Positions 7,681 through 15,850 of a DNA stretch of 34,832 nucleotides are shown one piece after another (position 1 is the first letter of the stretch; every line of letters begins with the position of its first letter). This DNA comes from Spirochaetota bacterium. GTDB lineage: Bacteria > Spirochaetota > Brevinematia > DTOW01. The translations under genes and the position numbers were made by a program. The notes under the pieces are model-generated. The model searched no databases, had not been told where the DNA came from, and saw only the letters and a list, made by a program, of their open reading frames with translations. The stretch spans positions 1 to 34,832 of the forward strand of contig JAPYWX010000003.1 in NCBI GenBank assembly GCA_028276145.1, given 5' to 3'.

Positions 7681-7771
7681 GTGCTACTAAGCACAACGTG
7701 CTATGAAGCACTCCACCCTCTAATTGATGTAGAGAGGCAAAGCCTCTCTATACTCTACAATGTTTAATAAG
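7681..7771 (+). repeat. Composite dispersed element with two GTGCT palindromes
   Basis: Palindromes GTGCTACTAAGCAC (7681-7694) and GTGCTATGAAGCAC (7698-7711) are followed by the core (7713-7771): CCACCCT, TAATTGATG, hairpin TAGAGAGGC-AAA-GCCTCTCTA (7730-7750), TACTCTACAATG, TTTAATAAG. The stretch 7675-7711 matches 29204-29240 at 36 of 37 bases. Confidence 0.85.
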
Positions 7772-7818
7772 GAATTGCCGTTAGGACCCTACGAAGTACT
7801 TTCAAGTATTTATAAGAA

Positions 7819-7834
7819 GGTGCTATTAAGCACC
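7819..7834. repeat. Single GGTGCT/AGCACC palindrome
   Basis: GGTGCT-ATTA-AGCACC, a lone unit of the GTGCT class in the same gap. Confidence 0.7.
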
Positions 7835-7960
7835 ATACTTACTTTTATTGCAAATATGCGTATCATCCTCTGATGTCTAGCATCTCCATGCTTAGAAGGT
7901 TTGCCAAAAAAATATCCCGGCAACACAGAATACAAGAAATTTAACAATTTAAAGAACCAA

Positions 7961-8025
7961 GTGTTTAAAACACTCGGTGTTTAAAACAAAACACTTTGTG
8001 TTTAAAACACTTTGTGTTTAAAACA
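7961..8025. repeat. Array of GTGTT/AACAC palindromes beside the amidase stop codon
   Basis: GTGTTTAAAACAC units begin at 7961, 7977, 7998 and 8014 (the second and fourth lack the last base). Spacing is 16, 21 and 16. The array ends seven bases from the amidase stop codon at 8033. Confidence 0.85.
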
Positions 8026-8032
8026 ATAGTAC

Positions 8033-9238
8033 TTAGTTCTTGCTAAATGTAAAGCCCTGTGTTTGATTATAAGCTGAAATAAAGTCAAGGATACCATCAG
8101 AAACGAGTTCTGCAATTCGCTTTTGATAGGTCTCATCAACTAACAATTTAACAGATTCAGGATTTGATATATACCCAACTTCCAAAAGAACAGAAGGGAC
8201 AGGTATGTACTTTATAACGTAAAAAGGTCCTCCCTTTATCTTCAATCCTTCGTCAACACTTCTTAGTCGATTTGCCACTTTTTCCGATAAAATCCTACTC
8301 TCCTCCATAAGAGCAACACTTCTTATCTTACCTATTACCTTCTCAAGTTCCCCTGCTTTCTGAAGCTCTTTTTTATCAATAAACGCATTTTCAAATGCTA
8401 ATGTCTCTCTAGCTTCACTATCAACTGCCTTGTCACTTATAAAGTAAACTTCTACTCCTCTTTTCGATTTCAAAGGTGAGGCATTCATGTGAATACTGAT
8501 GAAGAGTCCATACCCTCCCGTACTTCTCAAAAGGCTATTAGCCAAATTAGCTCTCTCTTCAAGAGAGAGATAAATATCTCTATCTCTACTCATATAGATT
8601 TTCACATCCTTAGGAACTTTTTTTAGCAATTCATTATATATCACTTTAGCATATTTCAGTGTAAGTTCTTTCTCCTTGATACCATTATGCATCGCTCCGG
8701 GGTCCTTACCACCATGCCCCGCATCAATAATAACAAACCTTATCGGTACAAAATTACTATTACCTGAAACTGAATTTGAAGTTAAAGTTACCTGGGAATA
8801 TGAAATATCAGTATTCTTAGTTCCACTTATGGGAATAAATTTGTTCTCATTAGTATCAGTAACACTAGTAGTACCCAAAACTTTGGGTTTATCAGTAGAA
8901 TAATTACTTAAAATACAAGGAATTTCAAGAACAGAAACTATGTAATCAACTTGTGAAATAGAAAGATAATAGTTGAAATTTGACTTAACTAAGGGAGAAG
9001 GAAGAATAAAGTTAGAATTTATAATCCCAACACCTCTATTTTCAAAAAACTCTATAGTATTTGTGCCAAATCTCAACGAAATTAATGATTTGTAAGGGTC
9101 ATAACTAATCTCAGCACCAATAAACTTGGAAAAAGAAATTAAATCAATAAGATTATTTGTAAGACTAATCACAAGCGAACTACCTAAAAGCGGAAAAACC
9201 AAAATGATAAAAACCAAAACTAAAAGTTTCCTGCACAT
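8033..9238 (-). CDS. N-acetylmuramoyl-L-alanine amidase (Amidase_3)
   Basis: 401 residues. A signal peptide (residues 3-23) exports it. Residues about 25-105 look like a copper-amine-oxidase-N or AMIN-like beta domain, then a serine/threonine/asparagine-rich linker (110-165), then the zinc amidase domain: IIDAGHGGKDPGA with H175, KEKELTLKYAK with E189, SIHMNAS with the third zinc ligand, and VLLEVGYISN with the catalytic glutamate. It cuts the amide between muramic acid and the stem peptide during daughter-cell separation or wall turnover. No Shine-Dalgarno is present; a perfect TATAAT on the minus strand ends seven bases before the ATG, so the mRNA may be leaderless. YggT lies upstream in the same direction. 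Confidence 0.93.
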   Translation of the reverse strand: MCRKLLVLVFIILVFPLLGSSLVISLTNNLIDLISFSKFIGAEISYDPYKSLISLRFGTNTIEFFENRGVGIINSNFILPSPLVKSNFNYYLSISQVDYIVSVLEIPCILSNYSTDKPKVLGTTSVTDTNENKFIPISGTKNTDISYSQVTLTSNSVSGNSNFVPIRFVIIDAGHGGKDPGAMHNGIKEKELTLKYAKVIYNELLKKVPKDVKIYMSRDRDIYLSLEERANLANSLLRSTGGYGLFISIHMNASPLKSKRGVEVYFISDKAVDSEARETLAFENAFIDKKELQKAGELEKVIGKIRSVALMEESRILSEKVANRLRSVDEGLKIKGGPFYVIKYIPVPSVLLEVGYISNPESVKLLVDETYQKRIAELVSDGILDFISAYNQTQGFTFSKN

Positions 9239-9320
9239 AACTAAGATTATAAACTACTAAGTAAAACAATATAAAATTTCCTGGAATAGGGGGGCTACCG
9301 CCTCCCCTAAAACCTTAAAT

Positions 9321-9379
9321 GTGCTTAATAGCGCTTGTGCTACAAGCATTTGTGCTACAAGCACTTGTGCCATAGGCAC
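9321..9379. repeat. Four GTGC-type palindromes with a compensatory change
   Basis: Units start at 9321, 9337, 9352 and 9367. The third is GTGCT-ACA-AGCAC; the fourth is GTGCC-ATA-GGCAC, where both arms changed together. The first is GTGCT-TAAT-AGCGC. The block ends 21 bases from the yggT stop. Just before it, a G6 run and GCCTCCCCT (about 9288-9309) form an imperfect hairpin past the amidase start. Confidence 0.85.
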
Positions 9380-9400
9380 TTTTGCTCGAATAATCTCTAG

Positions 9401-9697
9401 CTAAGCCAAAAGGTATATAATTCTAACCAAAATGTAATAAATGAGTTCCAAAATTAGGAATAACCAAAGAACAGACAAATCCAAAAAACCAATTCTAGAA
9501 GGTATGTGACGACTTATGAAGTCTAAAATGGGGTCAGTAATGTACGAAATTGCTTGAAAAACTTTAGATGAGTAAATGTTAGGGTTAAACATACCAATCC
9601 ATGAAAATATAACTCTTATGAATAAGATAAACTCATAGACCCTTACAAGATTTGCAAAAATCAATAGAATAGTACCAAAGGTTGACATTCCTTCCAT
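9401..9697 (-). CDS. YggT family membrane protein
   Basis: 98 residues with two hydrophobic regions, ILLIFANLVRVYEFILFIRVIFSW and the C-terminal LWLFLILELIYYILVRIIYLL, split by a polar stretch DPILDFISRHIPSRIGFLDLS. The motif SWIGMFNPN and the DPIL-D-R-P-G-LDLS pattern are YggT family hallmarks. Function is not firmly known; members often sit near division or cell-shape genes and affect osmotic tolerance. Here it precedes a wall amidase in the same direction, separated by a palindrome array. Ribosome site is weak (TTAGAG); an alternative ATG three codons in has GGAAGG too close to be better. Confidence 0.88.
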   Translation of the reverse strand: MEGMSTFGTILLIFANLVRVYEFILFIRVIFSWIGMFNPNIYSSKVFQAISYITDPILDFISRHIPSRIGFLDLSVLWLFLILELIYYILVRIIYLLA

Positions 9698-9816
9698 AGA
9701 ACTCTAATTATCAAGAAATATTAATACTTAAATCAATAAAAAAATTCCGCTGAAAAAATCTCATGCCATGTAGCACTCTCAGTAGGGAAGGGCTATATAC
9801 AATCATAAAAAATAAA

Positions 9817-9834
9817 AAGGGGCGAAGCCCCCTT
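9817..9834 (-). terminator. Rho-independent terminator of the por operon
   Basis: On the minus strand a GGGGC-TTC-GCCCC stem is followed by TTTTTATTTTTT, directly after the porB stop at 9843. It is the best classical terminator in the window. Confidence 0.85.
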
Positions 9835-9842
9835 ATACAGAT

Positions 9843-10781
9843 TTATGCAACTCCACAAAGTTTCTTATACTTCTCGTAGTTACTGATAACATCCTGCTTA
9901 AACTTTTCAAGAAGTTCAGGATTCTTAAGCAATTTAGCAAATCTCTTTTGGGATGCTAAAAATTCTTCTATTGGCTTAAGTTGTTTTGGATTTGCTGAAC
10001 TCCACTTGTATACGCCATTTTCGTACTCGACTAACGGCCAATAACCTGTTTCAACCGCAGCCTTCGCTAAAGATACGGCATCACCAACCGGCATATTCCA
10101 ACCAGGGATACAAGGTGTCAGAGAAAGTATAAATGTAGGTCCTTCTACAGTTAACGCTTTTTGGATTTTTGTTATGAGGTCATTCCAGTGATATATGCTA
10201 ACGGTTGCTGCGTATGGTATACCATGAGCAACAGCAATTGCGAACAAATCTTTTCTTGTTTGTGTTTTTCCTGGGATTTTTTTACCAAACGGTGCAGTGG
10301 TAGTATCAGCATACAGAGGTGTAGCACTACTTCTCTGATAACCTGTATTCATGTAAGCTTCGTTATCGTAAGCAATATAAAGTATATTGTGTCCTCTCTC
10401 TAGAGCACCCGACAAACTCTGTAAACCTATATCGAAGCTAGCACCATCACCACCAATGGCAACGAATTTTACCTTTCTGTCATCTTTTATCTTTCCTTTA
10501 GCCTTAAGAGCATAATAAGCTCTTTCCACACCTGATATTGCAGCAGGAGCATTCTCAAATGCCACATGTAACCAAGGGTATTTCCAAGCACTCTCGGGAT
10601 ACACACTACTTGTAACTTCCAAACATCCTGTAGCATTAGCTATAACAACATCAACACCAGCAGTCTTCGAAGCAATAAATAGTTCTCTAACGAAAACAGC
10701 AACACCACAGCCAGCACACATTCTGTGCCCTTTAACATAAGCAGCTTCCATTCCAGCAATTTGCTTTAAATTAATAGCCAT
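9843..10781 (-). CDS. porB: Pyruvate:ferredoxin oxidoreductase beta subunit
   Basis: 312 residues. It binds thiamine diphosphate and one iron-sulfur cluster: RMCAGCGVAV supplies two cysteines (22 and 25), NATGCLEV a third and LTPCIPGW a fourth; GGDGASFDIGLQ is the thiamine diphosphate and magnesium motif; NEAYMNTGYQRSS follows. With alpha, gamma and delta it converts pyruvate and CoA to acetyl-CoA, CO2 and reduced ferredoxin in the cytoplasm. The ATG follows GGGAGG with good spacing and lies four bases from porA. It is the last gene of the operon and ends at a strong terminator. Substrate specificity for pyruvate over other oxoacids is inferred from the operon type. Confidence 0.93.
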   Translation of the reverse strand: MAINLKQIAGMEAAYVKGHRMCAGCGVAVFVRELFIASKTAGVDVVIANATGCLEVTSSVYPESAWKYPWLHVAFENAPAAISGVERAYYALKAKGKIKDDRKVKFVAIGGDGASFDIGLQSLSGALERGHNILYIAYDNEAYMNTGYQRSSATPLYADTTTAPFGKKIPGKTQTRKDLFAIAVAHGIPYAATVSIYHWNDLITKIQKALTVEGPTFILSLTPCIPGWNMPVGDAVSLAKAAVETGYWPLVEYENGVYKWSSANPKQLKPIEEFLASQKRFAKLLKNPELLEKFKQDVISNYEKYKKLCGVA

Positions 10782-10784
10782 AAA

Positions 10785-12005
10785 CTACCTCCCTAAAAGA
10801 TTAGGATTTAATCCTACATAAACAATTTGGCCAGAGATACCTTCTTTCAAAGAATATTCTGCATGCTCGTACATCTCGTAAGCATCATCATCGGTGAAAT
10901 CTCTACCACCTAAACCATAGATGTAATCATTAACCAAAACAATTCTTTTATTAGCAAAAAGTCCTGAAGTTATGTCTTGATAAAGTGGTGAACCAGTAGT
11001 ACCTATACTAAGAGCTCTATCCATGACAGCAATGAATTTAGCCGAAGGTATCAGCTCTAAGAACTTTTCGACTACAAAAGGTCTATAGACCCTGACCTTG
11101 ATAACACCTACCTTCTTCCCTTTCTCTCTCAATTTGTCAACTACATACCTTATAGTTCCAGCAGTAGAGTTCATAACAACAAAAACTATCTCCGCATCTT
11201 CCGTTTTGTACGCCTCAAAGAAATCCATCTTTACACCTGTTTCTTTATAAAACTCTTCAAAAACTTTTTCTATTACGCCTACTGACCTATCCATAGCTTT
11301 TTTCATGTCAACTCTAAATTCAAAGTAATGAGAAGGCATTGCCCACTCACCGGCAGATATAGGATTATCAAAGTCAAGAATGTTATAAGGTGCTTTATAT
11401 TCCCCTACGAAATTCTTCACAAAAGAGTCCTCAAACACATCTACAGCCTCAACGCAGTGGCTTGTGATAAATCCATCCTGGTTGACCGCAACAGGCAAAA
11501 ATACATCTGGATGCTCACCTATTCTAAAAGCAACAATATTGTTATGATAAACCTCTTGTGGATTCTCTGAAAATAGCATTATCCATCCCAAATCTCTGAT
11601 AGCCATAGCGTCAGAGTGGTCACAATGGATGTTAAGAGGAGCTGAAATAGCTCTATTCACAATGTTCATAACAATTGGTAATCTCATCGAAGAAGCAATA
11701 GCCACTACCTCCCACATCAGAGCTAATCCTTGAGAAGATGTCGCAGTCATAGCTCTAGCGCCAGACATTGCTGCCCCAACAACTGCACTTAAAGCACTAT
11801 GCTCAGACTCAACCTGTATCATTTCAGTATTAACAAGTCCATCAGCTACAAATTGAGCGAATTCCTGAACTATCGGTGTCTGAGGAGTAATAGGATAAGC
11901 AGCAACTACATCAGGCTCAACCTGCCTCATAACCTCAGCAGCAGCTTGAGCACCTGTCAAAGCTTTCCTAACAACAGATACTTTTGATACTACACCATCA
12001 CTCAT
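10785..12005 (-). CDS. porA: Pyruvate:ferredoxin oxidoreductase alpha subunit
   Basis: 406 residues, normal for the separate alpha subunit of four-part enzymes. The N-terminal motif AYPITPQTPIVQEFAQF and EHSALSAVVGAAMSGARAMT are the pyrimidine-binding domain signature; TSSQGLALMWEVV follows. The C-terminal third (from about 270) is the transketolase C-like domain, with DRALSIGTTGSPLYQDI. ATG preceded by GGAGG. It lies between the delta and beta genes with gaps of 10 and 3 bases, so co-translation is expected. Confidence 0.94.
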   Translation of the reverse strand: MSDGVVSKVSVVRKALTGAQAAAEVMRQVEPDVVAAYPITPQTPIVQEFAQFVADGLVNTEMIQVESEHSALSAVVGAAMSGARAMTATSSQGLALMWEVVAIASSMRLPIVMNIVNRAISAPLNIHCDHSDAMAIRDLGWIMLFSENPQEVYHNNIVAFRIGEHPDVFLPVAVNQDGFITSHCVEAVDVFEDSFVKNFVGEYKAPYNILDFDNPISAGEWAMPSHYFEFRVDMKKAMDRSVGVIEKVFEEFYKETGVKMDFFEAYKTEDAEIVFVVMNSTAGTIRYVVDKLREKGKKVGVIKVRVYRPFVVEKFLELIPSAKFIAVMDRALSIGTTGSPLYQDITSGLFANKRIVLVNDYIYGLGGRDFTDDDAYEMYEHAEYSLKEGISGQIVYVGLNPNLLGR

Positions 12006-12015
12006 AAATACCTCC

Positions 12016-12303
12016 TTAAACCTCTGGTACCATACTTATAGCTTTTGTCGGGCAAACATTTGAACATAAAGAACAACCTTTACAATAATCATAATCAAAT
12101 CCTAACATCTGACCATCCTTAACAACTATGCTATCATCTGGACAATTTAACCAACATATCATACAATTCACGCATTTTTCCTTATTTAAAACTGGTCTAA
12201 ACGACCTCCAACCACCTGTCTTGTTTTCAAGAGAAGTACCACCTTTAGCATAGCCACCCGGATTTATAGAAAAAGATACTATCTCCTTGTCTACCTTCAA
12301 CAT
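12016..12303 (-). CDS. porD: Pyruvate:ferredoxin oxidoreductase delta subunit (2x[4Fe-4S] ferredoxin-like)
   Basis: 95 residues. Two cluster-binding sets are seen, CVNCMICWLNCP and CKGCSLCSNVCP, in the C-terminal half; the N-terminal part GGYAKGGTSLENKTGGWRSFRP is the usual delta-subunit lead. It carries electrons from the thiamine centre to free ferredoxin. The ATG at 12303 has GGAGG within the last codons of the gamma gene, two bases upstream. Confidence 0.94.
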   Translation of the reverse strand: MLKVDKEIVSFSINPGGYAKGGTSLENKTGGWRSFRPVLNKEKCVNCMICWLNCPDDSIVVKDGQMLGFDYDYCKGCSLCSNVCPTKAISMVPEV

Positions 12304-12305
12304 AC

Positions 12306-12890
12306 CTACCCTCCTATAATTTCACTCATTCCCTTATCAAATGCTAACAAGTTTTTATTGACCCCTTCCTCACCTAACTTCTTAATAAACTTCTTCCTTA
12401 TACTCTCTTTAACCTTCTCGGGATCTATTATACCAACTATCTTAACCGTAGCTCCCAAAAGAGGAATATTAGCAAAATTTTTACCAAAAAGGTCAAGAGC
12501 TATTTTCGTAGCGTTCACAGTGTAAACTTTCACATTACTAGGAATATTATACTTCTTCCTAACAGTATCCGGTGAATCAGAAGTATTAACAATAATACAA
12601 GAATCCTCTTTAATACCTTCCAAAACATTTTCAGCATGGAACAAACTCTCATCCATAACAACAACTACATCAGGCTTCGTTATCTGATAATGAACAGATA
12701 TTTTATCTTTGGAAATCCTACTATACGCCTTCATTGGTGCTCCAGTTCTCTCAGCACCAAACTCCGGAAATGACTGAGCATACATGCCTATGTCTATAGC
12801 AGCCTCTGCAAGAAGCTGAGCTGCTGTCTTGGCACCTTGACCAGCCCTACCGTGTATCCTTATATCATAAAACTCTTTCACCCCAACCAT
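12306..12890 (-). CDS. porG: Pyruvate:ferredoxin oxidoreductase gamma subunit
   Basis: 194 residues from the ATG at 12890. This start is chosen over a TTG 18 bases upstream because AGGGGG sits four bases before the ATG and the promoter -10 box (12909-12914) would leave the TTG almost no leader. Motifs IRIHGRAGQGAKTAAQLLAEA and FPEFGAERTGAPMKA identify the gamma domain. First gene of the gamma-delta-alpha-beta operon, the order seen in many thermophilic bacteria and archaea. It differs clearly from the orphan gamma protein at 4604-5149, which has GGQG and RGGTSNC instead. Confidence 0.93.
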   Translation of the reverse strand: MVGVKEFYDIRIHGRAGQGAKTAAQLLAEAAIDIGMYAQSFPEFGAERTGAPMKAYSRISKDKISVHYQITKPDVVVVMDESLFHAENVLEGIKEDSCIIVNTSDSPDTVRKKYNIPSNVKVYTVNATKIALDLFGKNFANIPLLGATVKIVGIIDPEKVKESIRKKFIKKLGEEGVNKNLLAFDKGMSEIIGG

Positions 12891-12908
12891 AACACCCCCT
12901 GATTTCAA

Positions 12909-12938
12909 ATTATAACAATTTTAACATTAACTAATCAA
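12909..12938 (-). promoter_or_regulatory. Promoter of the por operon
   Basis: On the minus strand TTGATT (12933-12938), 18 bases, perfect TATAAT (12909-12914). Predicted leader is about 11 bases. Confidence 0.65.
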
Positions 12939-13100
12939 AAACTATGAAAATAAAATAAATACTACTTAAATTGTATAATTTTAGCTTTGAAGAAAACCCG
13001 AATTCCTCCCAAATTCACTAAGCTAAACAACAATTCAAACTTCTTACCTCTTCTTTTTAGTGCTACAACACTTATTCCTTCAAACACTTTAGACTACACG

Positions 13101-13250
13101 AATAAAAATGCACTATGAGCACAATGCACTTCAAAGCACAACACGCTACTAAGTACTAAATAATGACTCTTTCTCTACTTCTTAGAACGCCTGAAGTAAT
13201 ATTAAAAAGGCTATCAACTTTAAAACTCTAAGGGAGGCTATCGCCTCCCC
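13101..13250. repeat. Decayed palindrome block and a GGGAGGC hairpin
   Basis: In the 450-base gap between the por promoter and the LptF-like gene, 13110-13160 holds decayed GTGCT-type units (TGCACTATGAGCAC, CGCTACTAAGTAC). At 13232-13249 GGGAGGC-TATC-GCCTCCC is a clean hairpin. No gene is seen in the gap. Confidence 0.6.
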
Positions 13251-13294
13251 TAACTCTATAAGTATCATCAAAAATCAAGTTTTACTAACAAAAA

Positions 13295-13355
13295 GTGTTA
13301 TAAACACAGTGTGTTATAAACACTTTGTGTTATAAACACTCTGTGTTATAAACAC
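13295..13355. repeat. Four perfect GTGTTATAAACAC palindromes, 16-bp period
   Basis: Units at 13295, 13311, 13327 and 13343, each 13 bases with a 3-base spacer. All four units are identical. The last ends five bases from the stop codon of the LptF-like gene at 13361. Confidence 0.92.
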
Positions 13356-13360
13356 TCAAA

Positions 13361-14251
13361 CTAGAAAGTAAAGACTAAGAATTCAAATAACTTGACAGTG
13401 AAGTAAAAGCCAACCTTTATGATAATCGCTAATGCTACTCCACCCACGATAATGTAGAGAGGCATAAGTACCGAACTTTTCCTCATTCGCCACATCCAAC
13501 CAAAAGTTATACTGAATAGCATGAAAATAAAACCTATTGTAGGCATAAATATTTTCTCATAAAGAACAAGGTTTATAGGTGATGGTTTTATTTCAAAAAC
13601 AGTAAATGAGTCCCTAACTACTGGGAACTCCCAAATACTCATGAAATTTTCTTTCGAAATGTAAAACAGAAGAACTTTCTCAAGGTCACCGTCAAGTTTG
13701 TAACTCTTCTTACCTAAAATTAGTTCTCTAGTCCCCAGTATGTAAGAAGCAACAGCAAAAAATTCTTTTTTTGAAAAGCTACTCTTATCCACAAGATAAA
13801 CATTTCTTAAAATTATGTTTTTAGACTTACTGTCACACTGAGCTTTACCTATCATAAGGTAATTTCTCTTATCAAATCCTACAATGATATCTTTCAGCCC
13901 TTCATTATAAAATCTCTGTTTTACCAATGTAGGCATTACCAATTCTTGTAGGGCAACAATAGCAAGCAGAACAAATATTGTTAGCAAGACCGAAGGCACA
14001 AATAATCCTGCCGGTGAACTTGAAGAAAGCGAAGACAGCCTATTATCTGGGAGCATGAAAGTATAAACAACAAATACAGCAACACTGCCTGCTACCGGAA
14101 GCTCTAAAACGATTATCCTCAACAAATTAAAAATCCTATTTTTCTCATCACTCAACGAGTTAGTTACTAAACCAGTGAATATAACAAGAACGACAAGAGC
14201 TATTATGAAGGAAATGATTACTCTACTACTAACATAGCTTTGAGGTTTCAT
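13361..14251 (-). CDS. Divergent LptF/LptG-like (YjgP/YjgQ) membrane protein
   Basis: 296 residues. Three membrane segments near the N-terminus (about 12-34, 46-66, 84-106), a soluble middle of about 120 residues, then two or three segments at the C-terminus (about 233-253, 259-295). This 3 + soluble + 3 layout, and the tight pairing with another protein of the same layout, is that of LptF and LptG, which carry lipopolysaccharide out of the inner membrane with the ATPase LptB. Sequence likeness is weak by eye and no lptB or lptC is near, so this is an inference from topology and pairing. The start overlaps the stop of the upstream gene (ATGA), so the two are coupled. Confidence 0.5.
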   Translation of the reverse strand: MKPQSYVSSRVIISFIIALVVLVIFTGLVTNSLSDEKNRIFNLLRIIVLELPVAGSVAVFVVYTFMLPDNRLSSLSSSSPAGLFVPSVLLTIFVLLAIVALQELVMPTLVKQRFYNEGLKDIIVGFDKRNYLMIGKAQCDSKSKNIILRNVYLVDKSSFSKKEFFAVASYILGTRELILGKKSYKLDGDLEKVLLFYISKENFMSIWEFPVVRDSFTVFEIKPSPINLVLYEKIFMPTIGFIFMLFSITFGWMWRMRKSSVLMPLYIIVGGVALAIIIKVGFYFTVKLFEFLVFTF

Positions 14252-15276
14252 ACGCCTACTTTCCCCTTAAGAATAGAGTTTACTTTGCTCGCAGCAATAA
14301 CAATAAGTACACTCAAGAAGAAAGCCATTATACCAGATATCACCTCATTAACTCCCTTGAGCAACGAATTTGAAGCCATAAACTCAAATATGCTCCCAAA
14401 GAAACCTACTAGCGTCGCCCCTAATACCGCCCAAAGAAGAGAAAGTAATATTACCTTCGTTTTTGATTCATCTTTGAAAATCCAAGCTAAATATATTATA
14501 ACTAGCGATAAAGCTTGTGAATAAAGCATAAGGTTAATAAATCCTAAAATATTCATTTTCCTTATGTAATCCAATATTGAGAATTGCGAAGATATCTTCA
14601 AAGAAGCTCTAAAGAGCTTCTCATAAGGCAATCCATAACTACTCGGAACAATCTTTTCATAAGGTATCACAAATATTACTTTATTGTCAGATTTTAGCTT
14701 AATACCCTCGTCAACAACAGAAATTTTTGTAGTATAAAGCTGAACACTTTGGTTTTTTACTGTCGCTATTCTAACCCCACCTTTATATACATTAATAGGT
14801 ATTATTGCTTGACCCTCAACTACATGAATTTTATTTGGTACAAAAATCATACTAGGGTTTGCCTGAGAAGTTGAGAATTTTCTTATAGAGTCTCTAACTA
14901 ACTTGTCTACCGTAGGTTTGAAAATAAGAGATACAAAAAATATTATGTACACAACTAAGCCCAAAACCACTGAAAACTTTATAACATCACCAGAAAGCTT
15001 ATACCTAAACAAACTATACCCAGTCACAAAGAGAGAGAAAATAACTATAAAAGGCACAACATTTAACATATTATTCAGTCCATATATCACAACTACATCC
15101 CAAAAAGTCGGTTTTTCCAAGATGTAAGTCGCTTTTATTACATCGTTTATTCCATAGAAAAACGAAAAACAAAGAAAAACTAAGAAAAACCACAGAAAAG
15201 TGAGTATGAATTTCACAGAATTCGAAAGATAATCAATAATCTCCCTAGGAGATATATTCAATTCCAACTTCACCAT
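14248..15276 (-). CDS. Divergent LptF/LptG-like (YjgP/YjgQ) membrane protein
   Basis: 342 residues from the ATG at 15276. A longer frame reaches a TTG at 15336, but that codon lies against a hairpin and the extra 20 residues are not hydrophobic or conserved-looking. Segments: TM1 about 22-42 (FILTFLWFFLVFLC), TM2 about 72-95, TM3 about 100-120, soluble beta-rich region about 130-250, then three segments about 253-273, 275-310 and 315-335. This is the LptF/LptG permease layout. It overlaps the next gene by four bases (ATGA). No Shine-Dalgarno is seen, and AT-rich promoter-like sequence lies immediately upstream. Another paired permease family cannot be excluded. Confidence 0.5.
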   Translation of the reverse strand: MVKLELNISPREIIDYLSNSVKFILTFLWFFLVFLCFSFFYGINDVIKATYILEKPTFWDVVVIYGLNNMLNVVPFIVIFSLFVTGYSLFRYKLSGDVIKFSVVLGLVVYIIFFVSLIFKPTVDKLVRDSIRKFSTSQANPSMIFVPNKIHVVEGQAIIPINVYKGGVRIATVKNQSVQLYTTKISVVDEGIKLKSDNKVIFVIPYEKIVPSSYGLPYEKLFRASLKISSQFSILDYIRKMNILGFINLMLYSQALSLVIIYLAWIFKDESKTKVILLSLLWAVLGATLVGFFGSIFEFMASNSLLKGVNEVISGIMAFFLSVLIVIAASKVNSILKGKVGV

Positions 15277-15337
15277 ACATGTATAATTATCGTTAACTAA
15301 ACCATCAAAAATAAAGTAACATTGTAAAAAATTCAAG

Positions 15338-15357
15338 AGCCTACGGCTCTTTTTTAT
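15338..15357. terminator. Small hairpin, AAGAGCC/GGCTCTT with T run
   Basis: AAGAGCC-TAC-GGCTCTT then TTTTATT on the plus strand; on the minus strand the tail is GAATTTTTT. Either orientation could terminate. It sits just upstream of the LptG-like gene. Confidence 0.5.
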
Positions 15358-15360
15358 TAA

Positions 15361-15600
15361 GTGCTTTGAGCACTTAACAAAAAGTATTATTTAGCACACT
15401 ATTTTAAGTAGTCCCATTTACTTCTTTAATCGTAGAAAGCTTTGACCTCTTCTCACTCTCCATCTCCAAAGCATGAAAAGAGTTTATTAACTTAACAGTT
15501 AAGTGCTACTAGCACGCTACTATTAGTAATCCCCATCACCCACCCTATTTAATTGTCAAGAGTTTTCACCTCTCAACACTCCTCTACCGAAACATGAAAA
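15361..15600 (+). repeat. Two copies of the composite dispersed element
   Basis: A GTGCTTTGAGCAC palindrome (15361-15373) precedes two related copies, about 15391-15480 and 15502-15600. Both show TAGCAC, an ACTATTxTAGTA stretch, CCC, a TTTAAT(T/C)G box, a GA-rich/CCTCT core and CACTC. The core stem is partly decayed in both. No gene is seen anywhere in the gap 15277-15850. Confidence 0.65.
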
Positions 15601-15731
15601 TAAAAGAAGTGCAATCTAGAACCCATCCACTCTGCTTTATTGCTGTAAACGAGTTTTCCAACACCTTTTACTTATCAAAAAGGCTATTAAGCAAATGAGC
15701 TTTAAGGTACTTAGAACACTAAATAAAAGAG

Positions 15732-15792
15732 GTGCTTTAAGCACAGGTACTACATAGCACAAGTGCTACACAACACAAGTGCCACATAGCAC
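15732..15792. repeat. Array of four GTGCT-type palindromes
   Basis: Units at 15732 (GTGCTTTAAGCAC), 15747 (GTACTACATAGCAC), 15763 (GTGCTACACAACAC) and 15779 (GTGCCACATAGCAC), spacing 15-16. Only the first is a perfect palindrome; the others have single arm changes. Confidence 0.8.
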
Positions 15793-15816
15793 AGGTATTT
15801 AGAAAATATAATTTTT

Positions 15817-15835
15817 CGGGAGGCGGAGCCTCCCG
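15817..15835 (-). terminator. Hairpin CGGGAGGC/GCCTCCCG after nrdJ
   Basis: Perfect 8-base stem with a 3-base loop, 15 bases past the nrdJ stop. On the minus strand it is followed by AAAAATTATATTTT rather than a clean T run, so termination is plausible but not classical. Confidence 0.55.
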
Positions 15836-15850
15836 GTAGAAAATCAATAT

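Noticed and set aside
13232..13249. Terminator of the LptF-like gene
   Set aside because: The hairpin is more than 100 bases past the stop and beyond the palindrome array, with no T run on either side; its role is left open.
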